Below, piece by piece: positions 1 to 8,743 of a stretch of DNA of 64,000 nucleotides. The stretch lies in assembly GCA_051530055.1 (NCBI GenBank), contig CM121342.1, positions 2,418,001-2,482,000 on the forward strand, read 5' to 3'. A model generated the notes under the pieces. That model was not told the origin of the DNA and ran no database searches. It was given only the letters and a program-made list of their open reading frames with translations. Made by a program: the position numbers and the translations under genes. Each line of letters begins with the position of its first letter. Position 1 is the stretch's first letter. The stretch is from Neoechinorhynchus agilis (taxonomy: Eukaryota > Acanthocephala).

Positions 1-1010
1 TGAGATGAAAGGAGTTTTGTTTTCAACATTTACGTTGTAGTAAGCAGTTCGAAGATGAAATAATTTGATTTAAAATGACAGAAAAGAGCAGAATTTTGAT
101 CGTTGGGGTAAAATGAATACTAACGAAAAAGAGTAAAAACAAAAATGCTTTTGCATTATTCACTTTCTTAGTCGAACTTTAAACAATGAGATGAAAGGAG
201 TTTTGTTTTCAACATTTACGTTGTAGTCATTCGAAGATGAAATAATTTTCGATTAAATGACAGAAAGAGCAAATTTTGATCAGAATCTCAAGAAACAAGA
301 AGCTAAAAAAATGAAAACTAAAGAAAGAGCACAAAGAATGTTTTTGAATATTTTTTGGTTGAGCTTTAAAAATGAGATGAAAGGAGTTTTGTTTTCAACA
401 TTTACGTTGTAGTAAGCAGTTTCGAAGATGAAATAATTTTCGAATTAAAAATGACAGAAAAGAGCACAATTTTGATCAGAATCTCAAGGAAACAAGAAGC
501 TAAAGGAAAACCTGAAAACTAAAGATGAAGAACAACAAAGATGTTTTTGAATAATTGTTTTGGTTGAGCTTTAAATAATGAGATGAAAGGAGTTTTGTTT
601 TCAACATTTACGTTGTAGTAAGCAGTTTCGAAGATGAAATAATTTTCGATTTAAAAATGACAGAAAAGAGCAGAATTTTGATCAGAATCTCAAGGAAACA
701 AGAAGCTAAAAAAATGAATACTAACGAAAAAGAGTAAAAACAAAAATGCTTTTGCATTATTCACTTTCTTAGTCGAAATTTAAATAATGAGATGAAAGGA
801 GTTTTGTTTTCAACATTTACGTTGTAGTTGGCATTTACGAAGATAAAATAATCTTCGAATTAAAAATGACAGAAAAGAGCACAATTTTGATCAGAATCTC
901 AAGGAAAAAGAAGCTAAAGAAAAACCTGCAAACTCAAGAGGAAGAGTAAAAACAAAGATGCTTTTGAATTTCCTACTTTCTTGGTTGAAATTTTACACAA
1001 GGAATGAAAG
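1..1010. repeat. Satellite-like tandem array, ~186-213 bp unit
   Basis: Five copies begin with the same word (TGAGATGAAAGGAGTTTTG) at 1, 187, 373, 579 and 788, and a decayed sixth start is seen near 1001. Spacing is 186, 186, 206, 209 and 213 bp. Each unit continues with a TTTACGTTGTAGT block and a CAGAAAAGAGCA block. Copies differ by short indels. The array is cut by the left edge, so its true length is unknown. No coding frame runs through it. Confidence 0.93.
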
Positions 1011-1914
1011 GAGCATTTTTGAGACGACCTTTTGTGAGGCTATTTTTTCTTTTAACCTTTACATGAGTCCTGGACGAGTATGTAATTGTGGAAAAGGATA
1101 TTATTCTCGTTCCTAAAAAGTTTTAAAGAGGTTCTTCGGAGTTCGTAAGCGACAAGATCCCACTCACATAGACATTTTCGAGTATGCCGTAAGCGGCTTG
1201 CTCTCGCGCGTTATATCCACAGATTCGCGCAAAAGAGCGGAGGAATAAAAAGACGAACACGATAAAAAAAGGAGCGATTGCTTCACAAATATTGGTCATT
1301 GTTCGATTTCTTGAGTGAAAAAAGAATTGACACCACTTGAGTTGACATTACCTCTTGGTTGTCCAAATATATCGTCCGGGATGACGCAACCAATTGGAAT
1401 TCTGAAATTTCTGTCGATTCATCCAAAAAAGGCTTTATAGAAGAAAATCTGTCGGACGTCCGAACAAAAACGCTTTAATCAGAGACAAATCTAATTTTAC
1501 AGTTCATTAATTGTGGAAATTTTGCAGTTTTATTTTTAACAACAATGTCAGAAAATTAAAATATCTTCTATGGACGCTCTTGGATTCGTATCGATATCCC
1601 ATTGGCGTTTAAAATTCATTATTTCGATACACTTAGATGCGCTTCGAGACACGCCAAAGGAATAAAGGACGCTTATTTCGCTTGATTAACCATGTAGACG
1701 GAAACCAATTTAAGCATTTGCCAAATCGAATTGTAGTCAATTGCTTTGTGAGCGTCAATTATCATGGGCAAAAACAATGAATACAATGGGTCAATGGTAT
1801 TTAATTAGATTTAATTGATGCAAAATTCATGATTTGTGAGAATAGTTAGGAGCTTTTATGCTCCATTTTTAAATTATTATGTTCAGTTGGTCAATATTTT
1901 AAATTAGGATTATT

Positions 1915-2035
1915 TTTTAGGACACTTAGCGTCTATTAATAACTAACAAACTAATCATGAACCCCTTAAGAGGTTCGCAGAACGTCTTTAATAAATAATC
2001 ATTTACTAGGTGTGAAGACTTTTGTAAACAATAAT
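1915..2035 (-). repeat. Foldback family A, single arm
   Basis: Related to the arms of the palindrome at 5025-5472. Shared words are GTTCGCAGAACGTCTTTAAT and AACTAACAAACT, followed by a GTGAAGAC block. Other relatives lie at 11190-11280 and 51500-51605. Noncoding; probably a MITE-like element arm. Confidence 0.7.
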
Positions 2036-2121
2036 TCCAATCATATACCCCGGTACCTTCTTCTCACATAGCGGCAATATTTTAAATTATTTTTCGACCG
2101 GACTATTTTTAAGCTTTCAAA

Positions 2122-2207
2122 CATTCAGTATTTTAGGTGTAAAGAATTGAAATACTCAACTTTTCATTCAGTATTTTAGGTGTAAAGAATTGAAATACTC
2201 AACTTTT
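2122..2207. repeat. Two exact tandem copies of a ~43 bp unit
   Basis: The unit begins CATTCAGTATTTTAGG and is repeated once with no visible change, implying a very recent duplication. Within each unit AGTATTT and AAATACT form a short inverted repeat. Confidence 0.85.
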
Positions 2208-2424
2208 GGATGGTGCACAGAAAGGCAATGAACCGCAATCTGACAAAACCTCAAGAATTTCCGCATAAAAGTAGTCATTCTTGAAAATCAAATCCAAAAT
2301 TCTATATTTCGCAATATTTCTGCATACTTTTGTGCGAACTAACCGATATGGAGAATTTAAACGTTAAACCATCTACCTGGTTCGAAATCATTATTTCATT
2401 CCCTTTAGCGTCGAGACACTCTGG

Positions 2425-2590
2425 AGCAATTGTCGAAGAGACTGAGACGAATCACTGGTGATCCGAGGACATTCCTCCTAGAAAACATAAGTCTGGCTCG
2501 GCAACAGGAAGGGACGTTGCATCCGTCCTTTCGACCATTACACAACGAAGGCAACAGAGTGATCCAGAGCAGTGGTTTGAATGCTTTAAA
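2425..2590 (-). repeat. Interspersed repeat R1 (possible tRNA-derived SINE)
   Basis: Reverse-complement relative of 14863-14990. Shared words include GGACGTTGCATCCGTC and CATTACAC. The other copies carry a GTGTAATGGTCG word, which resembles a tRNA A box, and a GGTTCGAA word, which resembles a B box. This suggests but does not prove a tRNA-derived SINE. Short reading frames on both strands here are repeat-derived and are not genes. Confidence 0.6.
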
Positions 2591-2599
2591 AGCTAGAAA

Positions 2600-3330
2600 T
2601 CGATACATCTCTTTATTAGTCCGAAAATTTAATTAAAAAAACACATTTAGATTGTTTAAAACAATATGAGTTTTATAACTCCCGTTTAATCTGAAAAATG
2701 AGTGCTTAAAGCGGATCTTTTCCGGAGAAATCGTTTTACCTCAATAAATACTGGATATCTTTAAAGACTTGCTCAATTATTTCTCATAAAATATAAACAT
2801 ATGGATGAGAAAGTAGCACTTCTTCAAAGTGTACTTAGACGGTTCTTGATAAATTGTGGTTTGAAGATAAAGCATGTAAAATGCCAAATTATTCAAATTC
2901 GTTAAATGCATCTTCAATTTTGTCCAAATCAATGATTCAAACTTGGCTAATAGCACTTGAGTGGGAAACAGCGATATTAATTTCAATTTTTTATGCTGAA
3001 AATCACGAATTTTCACTGAAAAGTACTTTGAAAAGTTTGATTATTAGTGATAATTGTTTTAAAATCAGAAATTAAAGTTTCTTTACGAAGAAATCAAGTG
3101 AGCAAATTACAAATATGTCAAATCTCTGGTTAGAAAATTCGGTTTGATCTAATAACTTTCTACAAAATCTTAAATTTTATCCGATAAGAGGTTTACTCAA
3201 CTGTTTCGTTGTTGTCCTTGACAAAGGTTTCGTATACTTCTTATAGCATATAACACAATGCTTGTTCATTAAGATTTTAAATATCAGATACAGTCTCGAC
3301 TTAACACGATGACCACTAAGACACAGGGAC
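2600..3330. other. Intergenic, nothing recognised
   Basis: AT-rich DNA downstream of RNase H2A. Only short, low-complexity frames are present on either strand. No repeat shared with the rest of the window was spotted. Confidence 0.5.
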
Positions 3331-3332
3331 TG

Positions 3333-4287
3333 TTAGAATGTCAAGCCAGTCATTTGTGTAAATGTCGCATTTTTCGATTGACACATATACGATCGAATAT
3401 CGAAAGTCGGCGCCGGTCGTTTACACGCTTTGACCTTCTTTGGTTCATTGGGCCAGCGAACTTTGTAACACCGTAAATCCATGATTTTTTCACTGGTCGA
3501 CCAACTGAATCGCACAACACACGTATCGAAGCCAAACACTGGATGTAAGTGAGCTTTTAGAAAATCAGTGGTTTTAGGATCTCCTGGATAGCCCGATGGA
3601 TCATTATCTAGATTTGATATAAGAGCATCTCTACACACTTTCGCTACAATACTCGCTGCCGATACACAAGCAAACTTAGAATCAGCTTTCTCACTTACAA
3701 CAAATCGCATCTTTGGATACAAGAACGTCTTTAGATCTAAAGTGCCATTAAAAACGTTAATGAAGTTTACGTTTACGTTTTAAACGTGCTTCGTATGTTC
3801 GCCACGGACCCACAGTATCCACAAAAACAGCACTTCCATCATGGAACTTGGTTAGCATAAGCTCAACTGTTCGATGAGAGAGTTCGTTTAAATTGACTTG
3901 GTTGCACTGTCGTCGAAGCATTGATTGAGAAATCATACTGGGACTGATACAAGCGACGACTATAACAAATCCTTGTGATTGAATGTCAATTCTAAGACGA
4001 TTGTGAACACTTTCACGGTCTTCAGCTGTCAATGCTTTTTAGTTTTGATTCTTTTTCGAAGTTACGCAAAGATTCAATACTTTAGAATCGCGACAATCAC
4101 TCAAATCCGCTGATTTTGTATGTCCAAAAGCGCAATAGATCAGTGGACCGAGCACGGGACCGCGACCGGCTTCATCAATTCCAATCACGTATTCCCGTTC
4201 TTTTGATATTTGACCGAAAACATGCAACTGAATCTCATCCTTTAATGGATTAAATATATTTTCCCAACTTTCAAGGTTAGTTGCCAT
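3333..4287 (-). CDS. RNASEH2A: Ribonuclease H2 subunit A (catalytic)
   Basis: Catalytic subunit of RNase H2, which cuts RNA in RNA:DNA hybrids and removes single ribonucleotides from DNA in the nucleus. Type 2 RNase H landmarks are visible in order: GIDEAGRGPVLGP (first catalytic Asp and Glu), CRDSK (second Asp), VFVDTVG (third Asp), the VSAASIVAKV helix, SGYPGDPKT, and the PVFGF..VRFSW end. Three exons: 4287-4068, 4034-3771 and 3736-3333, about 295 aa, the usual family size. Intron 2 is a 34-nt GT-AG intron (3770-3737). Intron 1 is odd: no GT-AG junction keeps the frame. A 33-nt GC-AG intron (4067-4035) keeps frame. Exact removal of 45 nt bounded by ATTGA direct repeats would match the family spacing better. 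The next gene upstream is far away. Confidence 0.92.
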
Positions 4288-4289
4288 TT

Positions 4290-5020
4290 CTCTGAAGCAG
4301 CGTTCGGGTTACAATTGAACCATATGATGAGTATTTTGCTAAAAGTGCGATGCCACATAAAGCAGCAGTTGTGTGTTTTGCCGCGTCGCATCTACGCTCA
4401 AATCGATAGTAGCGAAAAGAATATACTTGAGCTCGAAAAGAGCTCCCGAAAAAAGTGACGGTAATTTGATGGATTCAAAAAAACCAGAACGACATTCATA
4501 CGCTGAAATTGTGTTTTTATTAATACAAAAAATGGGTTTTTTTAATTTTCAGGCAAAATTTTTCTAGTAAAGTCGTCTTTGTGCACCTCTTTCCATCCGC
4601 TAATTTATAAAAGCTTTAAACCACTTTTACAGACATTTACAAACATTGACGACACCGCTATCATCCTGGTGTAATGGTCGAACTCATAGATGCAGCGGAG
4701 CTTTTTTGTCGCGCGAAGATTTCAACGTGGTATTAAAAAAGAATTAAACTTGAGATATAACAAAAAAATTCTATTAAAAATTAAGAGAGACATCACTAAA
4801 CGATGAGTCACCCTGCATTTTTGTAGTATCTGAAAAGTTAAAATTTCATACAATTCAGCAAATTTTTCCCCAATGGTAAAATTTAAACGAAAAAAAATCA
4901 ATTTTTGTTTCCATAGAAATACGAAATTTGGATGCGAACATGATATCGTGCCTTCAAATAGTTGTAAATCTTACATAGTTTGAAATTCTGCGAAGTGAGG
5001 TAACTTTTAAAGCAAAATAG
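4290..5020. other. Upstream region of RNase H2A with an R1 fragment
   Basis: Holds the presumed promoter of RNase H2A. At about 4655-4720 a partial copy of repeat R1 occurs (TCCTGGTGTAATGGTCGAA followed by ATGCAGCGGAGC). Nothing else recognisable. Confidence 0.5.
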
Positions 5021-5024
5021 TAAG

Positions 5025-5472
5025 CTAATTTGAAAACGAGGTGTTATTTAGGTCTTCACGAGGCGAAGAATTTTTTATTGAAGACGTTCTGGGAACCTCG
5101 TCAGATTTAACATTAGTTTGTTAATTATTAAAAGACACTTAAGACCAACTAACAAACATCTCTATCAATACATTTTTCTAAGATCAAATTTAAAAAAGAC
5201 TACAAGGGACTTTATGGTGAAGATTTAAATGTATGAGGCTGTTTTTGTAAATCTTCACGCCTTCCAGTAAATAATTTTTTTATTAAAAACGTTCTGCGAA
5301 CCTCTTTGGGTTTATCATCAGTTTGTTAGTTATTAAAAGACGCTTAAGACCAACTTACAAACCGATGATGAACCCAACGAGGTTCGCAGAACGTCTTCAA
5401 TAAAATTCTTTGCCTCGTGAAGACCTAAATAACACTTCGTTTCCAAATTAGCTTACTATTTTGTTTTAAAAT
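5025..5472. repeat. Large foldback element, family A (nested palindrome)
   Basis: Left arm about 5025-5150 pairs with right arm about 5350-5472; both contain ATAGTAAGCTAATTTG, GTGTTATTTAGGTCTTCACG and GAAGACGTTCTG in mirrored order. The centre (about 5160-5345) carries a further, slightly different copy of the same arm (AACGTTCTGCGAACCTCTTT, CATCAGTTTGTTAGTTATTA), so one family member appears to have inserted into another. No transposase. Most likely a MITE or foldback transposon. Confidence 0.85.
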
Positions 5473-5479
5473 AGTTTTT

Positions 5480-7370
5480 TCATGCAAATTTGAGATTTAT
5501 GATTGGTACTGGCACTTTTAGTTGGTCCGAAACCGAGGTTCTGTCTAATGGAAGTTATTAATTTTTCTTTTAAACGTGAAACATTTGGTTGCGTAAAAAA
5601 TTACGCGGATAAAAACGGAGCCACAGGTTGAAATATCCGTTTTTGATTCAATTATAGACATTGAGAGCATTTTTACTGCACTCTCAAAAAGCTCTTTTTT
5701 TCCTGTGAATCTGTTCACCTGTGTACAAACAGGCTTAAAATTTATTTCTGATCGACGAGAATATCACTTCTTAAGACTTAAATGGAATTAAAAAATTTAC
5801 TCACTGATCCAGCAAATCAATATTCGTTCAATCCTCCCTTTTTTTTATTGATTTCGCTAACATTATAAAACTCGAACATCAACCTGACAAGTTTAAATTT
5901 CAAAATTCGGCCATGAAAGCGCAGGTATTTTCAGAAGAGAAAACTACGCTATTTCTATATATTCCAAGGAAAAAGAGTGATAAAGTCTTAGCTCAGTAAG
6001 AAGCGAATAAGGTAAGATAACGCAATATTTTATCGGTTTTGGGCGCCTAAGGAAAAGAAATTGTAGTCATGCGTGTTTTTGTTAAAATCCTCAAAGAGAA
6101 GAATAGAGACTTAAGGACGGAATATAGATCATAAATCCATTGTAAGTTTAATCGGGGAGAAGGTGTGATTAATTGCACTTTCGTGCTGAAAAAAGCACAG
6201 TGATTCTGATTTTAAGATTTCGGAAATTGGTTAACATTGATTTTCGTAACCGTTCAAATCCCTCACCACTAACGGATTTGACTTTTAGATGAAATGTTAA
6301 TTAAAGAGATTTAATGTGCATTTGAAAAAAAGTGTGAATACCCGATTAAATCGAAATAAATACAATCTGAATTTTCAGTTAAACAATCACCATTTTATTT
6401 TGTTGTTTAATCGAAAATCAACGTCGAATGTGTCTTTGTACGAGCTTTTTAAAATAAAAGAGAGTGAGCAACTGTTAGAGCCTCGTAAAAAAAGCTTTTA
6501 GCTTGAATGTTGCCAGGAGATCATGGCAGGCATGATGAATCTACCCGTTTCGCCCAGCAAATGTTCCACTATTTGCGATAAGGAAACGGAGCGTGTTTGT
6601 GATATCACAAAAAAGACATTGCATAATTCATAAATGGTCACTCTGGGCAAATATACACTCATTTCATCATTCTTTCAATCATGAAGCTCTCAAATTGTGC
6701 ACAAGTATCGTTATAAAAGAAGAGGAAACAAAGTAGAAAACAAAGGATTCCATGTGCCGACAGGTTCAAGAAAACTCGAAACTGATACATCCATTTTTAA
6801 TGAAGTTTTATTATAGCGTTTACGGCCGTCCATAATAAGCATTCTTTTTATTGCGTCAACTAATGGACTACAGAATTCGGTGGATTTACTATTTTAGACT
6901 TGGAAACTGAATCAATAGGAAACTTCTTGCATGTTCCATCAATAATTCCATTATAATTAAAAGAATAAGAGCAATGCGATATTCCCCAAAATGGAGTCCA
7001 CCAATAGAACCAACGAATGGCCGTTTTGTTCTCTAATACTGAATCTATACTACTAATTTTTTTAATTTTCCACAAAATATCGCCTTAAAAATGCACACTG
7101 TGGTGATCTTACCCGAAATCCTTTTCATTGAACGAGCTCGTTCAATTAAATCCAGTTGAATAAAATTCACCGGAGCATTTCAATGGCGATTATCTAAAAC
7201 GAAAATTTGACATCTTTTAAAAAATTGATGGGTTTCGTCTTCTATAAATGCACCCGGATTTCTTATCTTTCGTTCCCTTTTCACAGAAAGCAGTAAATAA
7301 GTTTAATGAGGACCGTGTTTTGAGAACGCGATATCTTAAACACTTAATTTTGAGTATACAACTCACGCTT
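5480..7370. other. Intergenic, 3' flank of the DnaJ gene, nothing recognised
   Basis: No conserved gene or shared repeat was found. A 71-residue minus-strand frame at 6860-7075 is rich in aromatic residues and could be a decayed transposon or gene fragment. It matched nothing I know and is not called. Confidence 0.45.
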
Positions 7371-7378
7371 CCTTAAAT

Positions 7379-8743
7379 CTACTTGCGTCGTCTTTTAGGA
7401 ACTACATTGTCCGTTGATGAAGTCCATCTCGACTCTCCTCTGCGTGAATAAGGATTATTTCTTGACGACGTCTGATGTCGTCCGCCGCCGCCTCCATTTC
7501 TGCCATTGACTACTGAGACGTGTGAAGTAGGCCTGGAGGACGATTGATTGGTGCCATTAAGAATTGATCTCCCATTCCGCTTCTCAGAAACCTTTTGTCC
7601 ATCCTGTTCAGTAATCTCAGTCACCTCACCGTTGTCAAAGATCTTTGTCGTAGTCACCCGATGACCGTTCACAATTCTAGTTGTCTTCTGAACTCCTTGT
7701 CTCATCTCAGGACCCCCCTTCCCTCCACTCATGTAAGAACTAATGCTCGTAGCGAAACCTCCATTCGTCTGAGCTCTTTGAGGTTCAGCTGCGTCGAACA
7801 ACAAACTATTGAACATTCCAAAGCCAGGCATCGAACCCAATGGGTTCATTAGAATATTGATTGGGTTGAGTTGTTGACGACCGAAGTTGAAAAACCCACG
7901 TGGACTGGGATCCATAAAATCATCGAAGTTAAAGAGTCCGCCGCCATTACCACCGGATCGTTGCCCAAGTTCTCCGAACATTTCTTCAAACAGCTGAAAC
8001 GGGTTTCGAGACATGAACTCATCGAATATGTCGAAAATGTCCGCATGTCTACGAGCTGAAAACCTATTAGTAGTGTGGTCAGATGAACCCGTGCCGCCGT
8101 TAGAGCTCGCCCGAAGTCCATCTAAACCATACTGATCGTAAATTCGTCTTTTTGAAGGATCTGACAAAACTTCGTATGCAGCAGTAATCTGCTTAAATTT
8201 AACTTCCGCTATGTGTTTATTGTCCGGATTCTTGTCTGGATGCCAGCGTAAAACGATGAAGATGATGTCGCGCAAAATTTAGAGAAAATAGTAGAGTTCT
8301 TTAAAATAAAACAAAAATAAAATCATGTATTTTCGAACAGACTTTTCTTGGTTTTTATGTTTGAGACTAACACGAAAAAAAACACAAAGCACGTTGAAAA
8401 TAAGATTTCAATCAAATTTTACATTTTCATCTTTTTTTCAGTAGTACAAACGAAGAGAAAATAATATATTTTCGGATTTTGATCAATCGGTTAAAATAAC
8501 GGAAAAATCATTATTTGTTAACGAGAAGCAAATCGCCAAGGAGGATTTCAAGAGAGAGAAAAAATGTTATAATTAAGTCTATAATTTGGTTTGTTTATGA
8601 AAGAAGAAATGACTCATCTTCATCGATAGAGCCAATTTTCTGTACGCTTTCTTGATATCATCACCATTTGCAGACCTCGTGATTTCAAGAATCTTATAAA
8701 AATCGGTTTCCTCCACGTTGTTTGGATGGGGTGACGACGGCAT
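7379..8743 (-). CDS. DNAJB6/DNAJB2-like J-domain co-chaperone
   Basis: Type B Hsp40 that stimulates Hsp70 ATPase and holds unfolded clients in the cytosol or nucleus. The J domain spans residues 11-76: [26 protein letters not shown] (HPD at 42-44) and [20 protein letters not shown]-rich stretch follows ([18 protein letters not shown]), then a serine-rich block and a DNAJB6-type end ([20 protein letters not shown]) with a basic tail PKRRRK. Exons 8743-8627 and 8248-7379 give 328 aa. The joint LAL|RWHP is fixed by the family. The 378-nt insert between the exons has no usable GT-AG, GC-AG or AT-AC junctions but is flanked by TA and has inverted-repeat ends. The start ATG lies 14 nt after a TTTCAG acceptor and overlaps the end of the SLC17 gene. 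Confidence 0.9.
8249..8626 (-). other. Non-canonical TA-flanked inverted-repeat intron in the DnaJ gene
   Basis: The insert splits GCTC-TA from CGCTGG inside the conserved J-domain words LAL and RWHPDK. Read on the gene strand, it starts after TA with TCGATGAAGATGAGTC and ends with TCATCTTCATCGTTT before TA. CGATGAAGATGA near the start is the exact reverse complement of TCATCTTCATCG near the end. Removing one TA plus the insert gives KLALRWHPDK, the family consensus. Between the last in-frame stop (TAA near 8280) and CGCTGG there is no AG, so no ordinary acceptor exists. The length is 378 nt and no open frame lies inside. Confidence 0.88.

Larger units (their letters stand above)
1011..2424. 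other. Intergenic stretch with repeat pieces, no gene seen
   Basis: No convincing reading frame or RNA gene. It holds one copy of the foldback family A at about 1915-2035 and a small tandem duplication at 2122-2207, both listed separately. The rest is AT-rich single-copy-looking DNA. Confidence 0.6.

Noticed and set aside
1-1010. CRISPR array
   Set aside because: Repeats are long, contiguous and lack unique spacers; this is a eukaryotic satellite.
6860-7075. Aromatic-rich minus-strand frame as a transposase piece
   Set aside because: No catalytic motif, no neighbours and no second copy in the window.
8579-8626. Continuation of the DnaJ frame past LAL ([11 protein letters not shown]) as true coding sequence
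   Set aside because: It departs from the J-domain consensus exactly at TA, hits a stop, and the HPD motif is found 380 nt later behind another TA.
8249-8626. U12 AT-AC intron in the DnaJ gene
   Set aside because: Excision from AT (8627) to AC removes one base too many and destroys the HPD frame; no U12 donor consensus is present.
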